Of a stretch of DNA of 64,000 bases, positions 24,486 to 34,660 are shown piece after piece. The position numbers and the translations under genes were made by a program. Within the stretch, counting starts at the first letter, position 1. Each line of letters starts with the position of its first letter. The stretch lies in contig NC_073691.1 of NCBI RefSeq assembly GCF_029784155.1, positions 144,882,332 through 144,946,331 on the forward strand, in the 5' to 3' direction. The stretch is from Uranotaenia lowii. Its lineage: Eukaryota; Arthropoda; Insecta; Diptera; Culicidae. The notes under the pieces were generated by a model. The model was not told the DNA's origin. It worked only from the letters and a program-made list of their open reading frames with translations, and searched no databases.

Positions 24486-25174
24486 CTCAAGGCAAACACA
24501 ATTTTTTGTTTTATAAACAATAGATAATCCGATAATAATATTTGGTATACATGTTTGTTTGACAACTTTTTATTAAATCATCATTCAATGTTTTCCGCTT
24601 GTTCATCCGATTTAATTTCAGTCGATAAATAATCCTTATGTAGAACAATGCTCATTTTTTTCTTGAATACTGTAATTTTTTTTACAGTGGTACCCTACGG
24701 GAGCCCAAATCAGCTATCGCAGAAATAGAAAAAAAGAGTGGATCAGCAATATTTACGCATGTTTACCATACTTCATGGTTTTCTTAAAAAAATATTTTAT
24801 TGGGTCCACAGATGAAAATTTTCAATAATTGTTTTATTTTCGGCTAGAGATATTTATGACGTGATTCTGATCTTTTCAGTAACACTTTTTAACTGTGGGA
24901 AAATAACCTCAAAAGTGATCATGTCCTTGAACGGATATCAACGTTTTGTTAACTAAAATTTTGGAGGTTATTTTTCCTTTTCTAATTCATATACGTAGGC
25001 AAGTGTGCGTAAGAACTGTCAAAAAAAAACTCTATAGTTAATATTATTTCCAGATGTAGCAGCCGAAAATCTGATTGATCAAACTTTGCAGACATCCGGA
25101 TCTGCTGCCGTTAGTCTCTGCTTTCAGGAACATGCATGCCACATTGCCACCGAAGATCATGAAAGCATCGATAT

Positions 25175-26471
25175 TAGGATTGTTCGATCTTAGGGAAAAG
25201 ATCGATCTCCAAGATCGATTCAGATGAACGGTTCTGTAATCGATCCATCTAAAAAATCGGAGCATGAAGATCGATCTCCGATTAATCGATCTTTCTCGTT
25301 TGTAATAAAATGGCACCACTGTTTATTAAAAACATGCTAAAAAGGCACAAACTTTCAAATTTGTGAATTCCATCTACATATGGAAACAAAAATTCAAGAA
25401 CTTTTATGTAAGGTGAACGGGAGTTAAGGCAGAAACACAATACAGCGTCGGTCGTCGGTCGTGTTTAAAAACAATACTGATCCAAATCCAAATATCTCGG
25501 AAACGCTTTGATATTTTAAAGTAATGTACTGACAAGAAATATTCAAGAGATTAAAAGAAATTATTTCAAAGTATTTTTATTAAGATTTTATAATGTATAT
25601 GAGAGATATCGAATAAAATATGCGGAAAAAATCTCAAATTTAATTTATATATTTTTTTGAAAAGAATATTTTTTGAAAAACTGCTGTTATTTCTTATGAT
25701 TCTAGCAAATTTTTAATTCTTGATAAATCACAAACACCTTCCTGCACTCAATTCAGAAGGTTTCAAAATAATTTACAAATAGTTTATTTTTATTTATTTG
25801 GTGTTCCGTCTCCCGACATAACCTGATGAATAATATTTCTCCAATTCACACGGTTCATGGCAACCGTTCTCCAACTTTTCGGGCAGCCCACATTCGCCAG
25901 CTCATGCTCCACTTGGTCTAATCAAAAATTTCTAAAATTATCTTTCAACTGATCATGAATGCTAAATCAAAAAAAAAATCGCCTCAACCAGTAATCGAAC
26001 TTGAGTTCTTCAGATTTAAACTCAAGCTGTAGCTCTAAAGTTCAGTTGACTTCATCAAATGAAATATGCTGCTAGATTTTACGGCAGAAAACGCTCATCG
26101 TGCCCCGATTGGTTGTGCTTATACTGCCCCTACAGTGACTGATTTTCAGATTTCGGTTCAAAAGTTTTAAACGTCTATTTTTACTTTGTTCAAGTTCCAT
26201 CCAGTTAGGAAATTTACTTTTTTAGTGTCTGAACACGAAACAATGATGTAACTCACATATTATAGCTGTTTCCTAAGGTTAAATCAGCGTCCTTCTTAAG
26301 GTGGCCGTTATGCCCTTATTTCCTCTAAATGAGAAAAAAAGATCGAAAGATCGAATCGAAAATAAACCGATCTAATTGATTTTTCCTGGCCGAAGAATCG
26401 ATCCAAAAAATCGAAAATCAGAGTTGAAAAGATCGATCTTCCAAGGATCGATCCAAGATCGACCAATCCTA
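25175..26471. mobile_element. hAT-type MITE rich in GATCGATC words, 1297 bp
   Basis: The left end TAGGATTGTTCGATCTT and the right end (inverse) TAGGATTGGTCGATCTT are inverted repeats. Flanks are ATCGATAT (25167-25174) and ATCTATAT (26472-26479), matching at 7 of 8 bases, as an ageing 8-bp duplication would. About 120 bp at each end is crowded with GATCGAT/AGATCGATC words, a plausible set of transposase-binding sites. A 3' piece of an RTE-like LINE lies inside (25790-25920). Nested inside the 22294-27678 element. Confidence 0.8.
25790..25920 (-). pseudogene. RTE-like LINE, 3' terminal fragment
   Basis: Read on the minus strand, the sequence gives DQVEHELANVGCPKSWRTVA followed by MNRVNWRN and HQVMSGDG. 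This is the typical extreme C-terminus of an RTE-type reverse transcriptase. It ends in an A/T-rich (aaat)n tail at about 25790, as RTE 3' ends do. It closely matches the plus-strand fragment at 34541-34660, so both derive from one family. Severely 5'-truncated, as target-primed insertions often are. Confidence 0.78.
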
Positions 26472-26611
26472 ATCTATATGTTTTCAAGTTTTACTACTAC
26501 TCCACAGTGATCAGATGTTCGCATCTGCTGCAGACCCGTTAGTCTATGAAATAGAAATAGGTGCTGTTTACTCAACTATTGATGATATCTCAAAGCTTAA
26601 CGTTTTAAACT

Positions 26612-26893
26612 AGACACTAGGTACCTCCACCACAATGCTTGTTTCCATACTCCGAGCATTTGAAAAGTCGAAGTGCTGAAAAAGAAAAACTATGCGCAAG
26701 TGCAATGCATTTGGAAACATTCAAAAGTTGGCTAGTTTTTTTTTCCAAAACTGAGCAAGGTTATTTTTGTAAAGTCTGTCCGCTCTTTGTAGTCAACCTC
26801 ACTGGTGGAGTTAATAAAACTGATCAATTGTTAAATTTTGTTACTAAGCCACTGACATGTTTTTCAAAACTCATAGCAAAAGAAACGCTGTAA
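26612..26893 (+). pseudogene. hAT transposase N-terminal remnant (TTF/ZMYM1-like zinc finger)
   Basis: The frame reads PPPQCLFPYSEHLKSR, then LETFKSWLVFFSKTEQGYFC, KVCPLFVVN, and a Lys/Leu-rich stretch ending at a stop at 26891-26893. A W-x-F-S-x(6)-YFCKVCPLF pattern is the TTF-type zinc finger found at the N-terminus of hAT transposases and of domesticated ZMYM1-like proteins. The catalytic domain and the C-terminal dimerisation region are absent. It probably belonged to the surrounding 22294-27678 element. It is a truncated remnant, not a functional gene. Confidence 0.72.
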
Positions 26894-27686
26894 GTATTCG
26901 ATAAGATTCAAAAAGACGAATCTATTCAGCAAACCTCTTTAAAAAAATTAAATATAATGATTAGCAATCTACATTTTATTTGTCTAGATACTTGCTTATT
27001 TGTGTTTTAAATGTTTTATTGTTTTAAATTGTTTTTGACTCACGTCTTCAAATTGATATTTTAATGAAACTTCAAGATAAAATTATATAAAATTATTGAA
27101 TAAATGCATTGATGGGTTTCGATAAGTAATGAAGCAGCATACGGTTTAAAATTAAAACTCAAAAGAGAAAATATTTCGATTAAAAATAATTGGAACTTGT
27201 GTAATTTACTTTTTTTCCGAATATTGTAATAGTTTCAACCATAAAACCAGAGATGCTCATTTGAGTAAGTTGAAATCATACCAAATGATTTATTTTTTAC
27301 TGAAAAGAAATAAAGTACGATTTTCAAAATTAAATTGCTCATGGATACCAATCTGATAAAAATAAACAAATGGCCATTTTATGTCCCCAAATAGATAAAT
27401 AAACCTAAATTCAACTTAATACCAGTGAAAAAAAACATTTGTCTGCGTTTTGCCTAAGACTAAGCCAGCCACAAACATATTTACAGAATTCTTTCAACAA
27501 ACTTTTTTTTAAATTGTCTTTAACATTGTTTACATGCTGCTGAATTTTCTTCATCTTTATCATCAACATTTTTGCTGTCAAAGTTTTTATTTTTTCCAAT
27601 CACTCAAAAAATTTGGCCATATTTATTGAAAATTTACCAAATCACCCCCCCTAAGATCAATCTCTAGATCCGCGCCTGTCCTTAAC

Positions 27687-28273
27687 CCTTTCCATAAATT
27701 AAGAAACCCCGAACGGCCACGCACCGTATTAATTGCCATTGTCTTGCGTCAGCTAGTTTCCAATTTTATTTTATGACCCGCAACGCCGTCGCCGTCGGCC
27801 CTGGTTCCTTGAGAAGATTTCGCGAAAAGTTCACGTGAGCGTAGCCATAAATTTCGCGAGCCAAATGTCACATGTCTCCTACCTCTTACCTTTCCCGCTC
27901 CATCCGTTTAAAAAAAAATCCTCATCCAATTTGGGTTCGAAATTCACAAAGTTTCGCGATCCACGTTGTGCTGCAGCTTTTCGCTTTTACCGCCAGGTGA
28001 GGGAACTGCACTGAATGATGAAGGAATCCATTCAACAAAACGGTCGGTGTTGATGGCAAATTGATGTAACGGCAATTTGGAACATTCGCGCCCCGGACGG
28101 ACAGCATCCGATAGGTTGATTAGAAATACAAATCACATCATTGCGCGAGCGCCGCCGACTACGGTGACCTAAAAAAAATGAAGATCTCTAGGCCAGCAGC
28201 GGTCGGCAACCTGCGGCTTATTTGTTAAAATAAGACATCTGAAAATTGCGAAGAATCTTTAAATAGCTCTCGC
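27687..28273. other. Unassigned GC-balanced DNA, possibly single-copy
   Basis: This stretch is noticeably less AT-rich than its surroundings, with CpG-containing words (gcaacgccgtcgccgtcggcc near 27780). No ORF of note, no TIR and no RNA gene was recognised. It may be ordinary host intergenic DNA between elements. Confidence 0.35.
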
Positions 28274-28394
28274 GGTATGAAGTACTTTAGGCGCGGGACT
28301 TTAGGCTAACAACCTACTGCTCCTGATATCTTTTATTGTTACAGAAACTGAGAGAAGAAATAACCGAATTGGAACTTTGGCAACGACTTTTAGC

Positions 28395-31300
28395 ATGAAA
28401 ACACGGACTAGAATTGGAACTTGGAATGTTTTGACCCTTGCCCAGCCAGGAAAGCTGGCTCAACTTGCTAGAGAAGCTAGCCGCCTCAAGCTAGAGATAT
28501 TGGGACTGAGCGAAGTCCGTTGGCCTAACACTGGAGAACACAAGACACAGTCCGGGCAAGTACTGCTTTACTCTGGCATACGAGGAGAACACGCTACTCG
28601 GGAACGAGGAGTTGGTTTCCTGTTAAGTCCGCAGGCCCATGCGGCCCTCATAAGATGGGAACCGATAAACGAAAGAATAATCGTAGCCAGATTCAGAACA
28701 CGGGTTAGAAACCTTACAATGGTCCAGTGTTATGCGCCAACTGACGTTGCCGATTTGCAGGAGAAAGAGCAGTTTTACAGTCAATTGAACAGCGTGGTTG
28801 AGAGAATTCCGAAGGGTGACATTCAAATCCACTTAGGCGACTTCAACGCAAAGATTGGCTCCGATAATCAGGACTTTGAGCGCATCATGGGGCGCCATGG
28901 CCTAGGACAGATGAGCGAAAACGGAGAGCTGTTTGTAGAATTTTGTGGCAACAACAACATGGTGATCGGTGGATCGCTCTTCCCCCATCGACCAGCACAT
29001 AAGGTCACTTGGGTATCCCGAGATGGCCGAACAGAAAATCAAATTGACCACATCTGCATCAGTCGAAAATGGAAAAGGAGCCTTCTTGATGTCCGCAACA
29101 AACGAAGCGCAGACATTGCATCTGACCATCACCTCGTCCTTGGCGAGATACGACTGAGAGTTGCGCGTGTCCAACGGCGCGAGGAGAAAGTCGGGTGTCG
29201 ATACGACGTCCGCCGGTTGGAGAATCCAGAGGTGAAAAGGGCATACGTTGAACAGCTAGAATCCCGAGCCTCGGAGCTGCCGACAGACGGAACAGTCGAA
29301 GAACAGTGGTGTGGAATCAAGAATGCCTTTATCACGACGAGCCATGGTACTCTCGGTAAAGTTTGTGGAAGACGAAGTGAATGGATGTCGGATGAAACCT
29401 GGAGGATGATCGATGATCGGAGAAAGGCGAAAGTCGGAATTGAGCAGGCATGTACCGGGTCAGCCAAAGCAGCCGCCCGCTTACGATATGCGGAGCTGGA
29501 AAAGGCAGTTAAACGAGCTTGTAGACGAGACAAGAGAGCCTGGACAAATTCCCTAGCCGAAGAGGGAGAAAGAGCCGCCGTCATTGGAGATATCCGATTA
29601 TTATATGATATTTCTCGCCGCCTTAGTGGTGCAAGGACTAATGCAAGCAGAGTTCCGATAATCACTCGGAAGAAACGCTCATGATAGGTTTCTAGTTGGA
29701 AAAATTCAAAGCCGAATGCTGCTGCCTGTAGTTCCCTGAGAGTCGACAGAACGACAATGCGAAGTCAATGTAAACAAGATTCAAAAGCGAGAGTGGATTC
29801 GCATCAAAGTCGATCTCTCAGGCTCACTACCTGGTGTATCAGAAGTGATTGAGACACTTACTGATACAAGATCCAATTCGAAAATCCACTCACTCACTCA
29901 CTCAAACTCAATCAATGTGGCCTTGCATCGGTTCATACTGCCTGCCTACTTTCTGCCATAGCGCAGATACTTATGTACATATATACTGCCTGCCTGTTTG
30001 AATGGCTATTTTGATCCTCCGCAACAACAGCAACAACAAAGCAAGATGTTTTAGGCAGACAGCATTCGATCATCGATCAGTAAATGAATGAGTGAGTGAG
30101 TGAGTGATCAAGAAAAGTTATTGAGCGAAAAAAGAAACTGAAAATCAGGTAGCTCCTCAATCAGTTGAGAATTCCAACTGGAGAAGGATCGTCTCTCTTT
30201 CAAATTTTGTTTCTTTGATTCTCGGAGCAGCGCTGTCGAACACAATCTTTGCCCCGCTGGGAGATAAACAAACCGACAATTTAGTTTTTGCTTTCGCTGT
30301 TGAAAACGTATCAGTGTCTCTCATGAAAATTGAGTGATATTCGGAACACTGAATGCAAGAATGCCGCTGAAAAACCGAGCAGGTCAGCTGCTGACAGATC
30401 GAACAGATCAGCTCAAGCGTTGGACTGAGCATTTTGATCAACTTTTTCGAGTTACAAATAGCAATGGCCAACAGAACCCGCAGCTCGAGGCGCCCACAGT
30501 AAGTCGCATTAATGGCGTCAACTCGGAAGCGCCCTCGCTGGCTGAAATAGAAGCGGCAATCAAGGACATGAAATCCAACAAAGCGCCTGGAATCGATTGC
30601 ATTCCTGCTGAAATGCTGAAAGCCGACCCTGCCTTGTCAGCACAAATGTTGCACCGTCTATTCGCTGACATTTGGGATACTGCAACATTCCCGGCCGACT
30701 GGATGCAGGGTATCCTCGTAAAGGTCCCAAAGAAAGGAGACCTAACAGAGTGCGGTAACTGGCGTGGCATAACTTTGATCTGTACAACCCTCAAAGTACT
30801 CTGCAAAGTGATCCTGAACAGGATCCAGGAGAAAATCGACGCTACACTCCGACGGCAACAAGCTGGATTCCGATCCGGACGATCATGTGTGGACCACATC
30901 ACAACGCTACGAATAATACTGGAACAAATCAACGAATTCCAGGACTCTCTTCTGCTGGTGTTCGTTGATTTCGAAAAAGCATTTGACCGACTGAACCACG
31001 AAAACATCTGGGCTGCTCTTAGACGACGAGGGGTCCCAGAGAAACTAGTCCATCTCATCGAAGCACAGTACGAGGCATTTTCGTGCAAGGTCTTGCACGA
31101 CGGTGTCTTGTCCGAACCAATCCCGGTAACTGCTGGAGTGAGACAAAGATGTATTTTGTCACCGCTGCTTTTTCTCATCGTAATGGATGAGATCTTGACT
31201 GGATCGATTGACTGTAGACCAAACCGAGGATTGCCGTGGAATCCTTCAACCATGGAGCAACTGAACGACCTTGACCTGGCAGACGATATTGTTTTGCTCG

Positions 31301-32070
31301 CCCAAACACAACAAGACATGCAGAGCAAACTCGACGACCTCACCGAAAGCTCCAAGGCAGCAGGTCTCAAAATCAATGTCGGAAAGACCAAGTCGATGGA
31401 AATCAATACAGAAAATCGTTCCAATTTCGTGGTAGCTGGACAACAGGTTGAGACAGTGGAGTGCTTCCAGTATCTTGGTAGCCAGATTACGCCTGATGGT
31501 GGGACCAAGAAGGACATCGAGACCCGGATCAGAAAAGCCCGATTTGCGTTTGCGAGTCTCCGAAACATCTGGCGGTCACGCCAGATCTCTCTACGAACTA
31601 AGATCCGAATCTTCAACTCAAACGTCAAATCCGTATTGCTGTACGGGTGTGAAACTTGGTGCACATATGCGGTGACGACGCGAAAACTGCAAGTTTTTGT
31701 GAATCGCTGCCTGCGGAACATCATCCGCGCTTGGTGGCCTGGCAACTGGATCTCAAACGTTGAACTTCATCGCCGGTGTCATCAAAAGGCGCTAGAAATC
31801 GAGATTCGGGAACGTAAGTGGAGATGGATTGGGCACACGCTGCGAAGAGATGAAAACGAGATTTGCAGAGAGGCGCTTGACTGGAATCCAGATGGGCATC
31901 GAAGAAGAGGCAGGCCCAAAAGCTCGTGGCGGCGAAGTCTAGCCGCTGAAATCCGCACAGTTGACGAGAACCTCGGCTGGCAGCAAGTGAAGACGCTGGC
32001 TCCGGATCGCCAGCAGTGGAGATCTTTTATCTCAGCCCTATGCGCCGGTCAATCGGCGCTGGACCCTTAG
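28395..32070 (+). pseudogene. RTE-like endonuclease-reverse transcriptase, split by a MITE
   Basis: The polyprotein nicks target DNA and copies the element RNA. The first ATG is at 28395 (MKTRTRIGTWNVLTLAQPGK); an apparent earlier in-frame start is only a TTG. The endonuclease shows LSEVRW, GDFNAKIG (28837-28860) and SDHHLVLGE (about 29118). The RT shows LLVFVDFEKAFDRLNHENIW (30949-31008), AGVRQRCILSPLL (about 31132) and LADDIVLL (31276-31299). The C-terminal part has LYGCETW (about 31638) and RRRGRPKSSWRRSL (about 31900). The ORF is interrupted at 29648 by a MITE. Counting bases, MITE plus one TSD copy is 712 bp, and removing it puts both halves in the same frame, giving 987 codons plus stop. 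No other stop was seen. LADD replaces the commoner FADD/YADD; the two Asp are kept. Confidence 0.9.
29648..30351. mobile_element. hAT-type MITE (704 bp) inside the LINE ORF
   Basis: The left end CAGAGTTCCGATAATCACTC and the right end (inverse) CAGTGTTCCGAATATCACTC are inverted repeats. AATGCAAG flanks the element on both sides (29640-29647 and 30352-30359), a perfect 8-bp duplication that also occurs in register with the LINE reading frame. The interior contains two opposing (tcac)n/(gtga)n tracts near 29885-29905 and 30085-30107, which could pair. No coding capacity. It is younger than the LINE. Confidence 0.92.
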
Positions 32071-32093
32071 GTAGGTAGGTAGGTATGAAGTAC

Positions 32094-32715
32094 ACGGTGT
32101 AAGTTGCTTGAGCACTCAGTGGGAGGAGAACTGTACAGAACCAAAAATTTAAACATCAACCCAAGTAACAGGGCCTTCAACATTATTGAATACTTTTACC
32201 GTCCTTTTAGAAGACGTTGAATATTCCTTCCCTTAAAGGTTCTGAATTCCAAAGTGCCGGCTCCAAAATTTCCTCAGAATTTCGGTTTTATAGCTCGCGG
32301 AGCGGGTTAGGCCAGCCTCTTCTTCGTTGTAGGTAGCCTCCTTCACTTCGTGAACCTAGCGTTTCTTGTACGGCTATTAATACCAGATCCTCCATAATCA
32401 TAGTGTGTGCAGTCTCAACTGACACATCCATGTCAGTAGGGGTCTTCCGGAAAGTAGATAGTCGGACGATATGTCTGCATGATCAGTGTGAAAACATCTT
32501 GCACCGATATCTGTGGGAAAGATGAGTATCCGCATGAAAAGAGTTGAGCTTCAGATAACCCACTATATTTACATCCGTGCCGCCCATAAAAATAACTGTT
32601 GCAGGACATACGATATCTTTTTAATAGCAGCTGAAATATTCAGCGTATTAGACGAAAATCGCTTAAGTTCTGGTAATAATGACAAATATCGTATTCAGAG
32701 CGCATAAAGTTATCG
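32094..32715. other. Unassigned DNA
   Basis: Flank of the RTE-like insertion. No recognisable gene or element end. Confidence 0.35.
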
Positions 32716-33410
32716 ATTCAATGGCTTGGATTAAGCCAAACTGCCATAATCCAAAGAGTATTTAGCGTCTTGTTAGAAGTGTTGCATTCTTGAATCTTAT
32801 ACCGTATTTGTTTTCTCCCCTCATTCAGTGTTCCACCGTACCCGATGAAAACAAACCAAAATCGTCGCCAGTGTATTGCTACCTCAGTCACTCACACGCT
32901 CTCTCGCAACACTGACAAAATTTACGGGGCACTACCGCCAGATGGCAGTGCAACATCAGGTCAAAACCAGTGCAACACTGTCCGAATAAACAAACATTTT
33001 GACAGCATGTAGTTGTGAATCACTGCAACCCTCGGCATAAACTAATACGGTATTAGTTACGGAGGAGCAGCCTGGAACTTTGTCCTAGAGATGTAGTTTC
33101 ATGTCAGTGGATACAGCTTTTATCATCATGGCCCTGGTATCCATCGACATCATCCAGGCGGAGTGCAAGTTTATGTTCAAGGTTCAATGTAAATGCTCAT
33201 GTGTCAGAAACAATGGGACGCATCGACCGACGCACAGACAAATCCTGCGAATTTCAGTCTGGGTGGATCGAAGAAATTATGGAGAGGTTAACTTCCGCCT
33301 GACGCAGTTTCTTTTGGGCCATTGGTGCTTCGTGCAATACCTTCACCCGTTCAAGCTTATCGAAATGAGTGGATACGGAGGAATTTCCCGAACATGTAAT
33401 TTGATTTCCT
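32716..33410 (+). pseudogene. R1-clade LINE reverse transcriptase, C-terminal fragment
   Basis: Across frames the sequence reads IKPNCHNPKS and VAFLNL, then after a MITE SYGGAAWNFVLE, MSVDTAFIIMALVSIDII, and WVDRRNYGEVNFRLTQFLLG followed by HWCFVQYLHPF. This matches the C-terminal region of R1-clade RT proteins. The first part is clearly related to 47937-48170 in this window (LASVALSKLRYG; SADAAFVIAGMISIGI). The segment is interrupted by a 253-bp MITE at 32800-33052 and contains frameshifts. Upstream and downstream parts are missing. Confidence 0.75.
32800..33052. mobile_element. PIF/Harbinger-type MITE, 253 bp
   Basis: The left end TACCGTATTTGTTTTC and the right end (inverse) TACCGTATTAGTTT are inverted repeats. 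TTA flanks both sides (32797-32799 and 33053-33055); a 3-bp TTA/TAA duplication is typical of PIF/Harbinger. Removing the element plus one TTA reconnects the R1 frame (VAFLNL with SYGGAAW). The interior contains words such as cgccagatggcagtgcaac and no ORF. Confidence 0.78.
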
Positions 33411-34224
33411 CAGGTTTAGGTCAAGTTGTATACAACTTATTTCTCTAAATGTTGTAAAAGCTCAAACCGAGATAATACGTGGCCTAATGCAGGTTGAAAT
33501 AAATTTAATTGCTACATGGGACGTTTTGGGCTTCGTATGATAGATTGATTCAAATAACACGATCTTAGGGCGCGGTATAACCATAATCTGGACTCATACG
33601 TGTGGTGAAACTTGGAAGGTCTCACGTATTTAGCAACGATCTTTTCTTTGGCAAGCGGAAGTACTTGTACTTAGTGGTTGTAGTATCCCAATCAGATATT
33701 CCAGGATGTAAACATTCCTAAGAGAGTGGTTGATGCCACGGACGCGATTTTTCGACGTATCAGCACGATCCTCGGCCAGAATCCGTTACTGGCAGTCATG
33801 GTAAAGATGAAATTCGGGATTCATCGCATTAAATTTCAACCAACAAATTATTTCGACACTCTCAAACAACTTAACTTTGACGGCGCGGTACTGGCGCGCT
33901 TCAAAGTACGCGGGTGTTGATAGACATGAGTCGAATCGCTTATTTAGCGATATAAACGACAGCCAAACATACTTATTGCAAACTTCAATGAATGAGTATC
34001 CAAAATTGTCGCAAAGTCGCATACTAACATCAAACGAACTGTTACATCTAGTAAATCGGGACTATATTACTTCTTCATATAGTACTGAAGCTGCAGGAAT
34101 ATTTGATAAGCTGACACGCTGCGGTTTTGTTTTGGAAAGTCTGAGATATATTGGCTTACTACCAGCCTTAAGGGTAAATCCTGTATTGCCAGCGAAAGAA
34201 GAAGGAGTGGAGAACGTCCTTAAT
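33411..34224. other. Unassigned DNA, possible LINE remnants
   Basis: A plus-strand ORF of 120 codons (33877-34239) has no family resemblance that I recognise. No ends or duplications were seen. It lies between R1 and RTE fragments and may be decayed element sequence. Confidence 0.3.
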
Positions 34225-34660
34225 AGATCATACGGCTGAAGCTACAAAGTTTGGTAAAGTTAGTGCCGCGAGGACAGGAGGACCTGCGTACACTTGGAGT
34301 ATTTGAGCGACGAGTGTTAAGAACCATCTTTGGCGATGTGCAAGAGAACGGAGTGTGGAGGTGAGAGCTGAAACACAAGCTCGCCCGACTCTACGAAGAA
34401 CCCAGTATCCAGAAGGTGTTGAAGGCTGGTCGGATACGCTGGAAAGGACGTGTTACGAGAATGCCGCACGACTGCCCTGCAAAATAGGTGTTCGCTACGA
34501 ATCCCGTTGGAACAAAACCAGCAGAGGCGCAACGAGTGAGGTGGTTAGACCAAGTGGAGCGGGATCTGGCGAATGTGGGGTGTCCGAGAAATCGAAGAAC
34601 GGTTGCCATAAACCGAGTGAGTTTTAGGAATCATGTTCGTCAAGTTATGTCGTGAGACGT
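34225..34660 (+). pseudogene. RTE-like LINE, C-terminal fragment
   Basis: Frames along this stretch read LGVFERRVLRTIFGDVQENG, LARLYEEPSIQKVLKAGRIR, RVRWLDQVERDLANVGCPR and NHVRQVMS. This order is typical of the region after the RT domain of RTE-type LINEs. A stop (VWR followed by TGA near 34362) and a frame change break it. The last 120 bp match the minus-strand fragment at 25790-25920. 5'-truncated. Confidence 0.78.

Larger units (their letters stand above)
22294..27678 (+). mobile_element. Large hAT-like element (5.4 kb) with nested insertions
   Basis: The left end CATGCGCGGATCTA and the right end TAGATCCGCGCCTG are inverted repeats with one mismatch. TCCTTAAC occurs directly on both sides (22286-22293 and 27679-27686), a perfect 8-bp duplication. 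Runs of G then C (22309-22346) and a C-run at 27645-27653 form the subterminal part. The interior holds a transposase N-terminal remnant (26612-26893) and two nested elements (23217-24150 and 25175-26471). Without them the element is about 3.15 kb. Most of the transposase is missing, so it is internally deleted and would depend on an enzyme made elsewhere. Confidence 0.85.
28286..32081 (+). mobile_element. Full-length RTE-like LINE with 12-bp target duplication
   Basis: GGTATGAAGTAC occurs directly at 28274-28285 and at 32082-32093, a 12-bp target duplication. Between them lie a 5' leader of about 110 bp, one long EN-RT ORF, a stop at 32068-32070, and a (TAGG)n microsatellite in place of a poly(A) tail. 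A single ORF, a very short 3' UTR and a microsatellite tail are usual for RTE-type LINEs. The only disruption I could see is a 704-bp hAT MITE (29648-30351). Without it the element is 3084 bp, the normal size. Clade placement (RTE, RTEX or Proto2-like) is not certain. Confidence 0.88.

Noticed and set aside
29129..29665. 178-codon minus-strand ORF opposite the endonuclease domain
   Set aside because: Also a shadow of the sense ORF.
30438..31745. 435-codon minus-strand ORF opposite the RTE-like RT
   Set aside because: It is an antisense shadow of a long real coding frame, Ser/Arg/Cys-rich and without domain resemblance.
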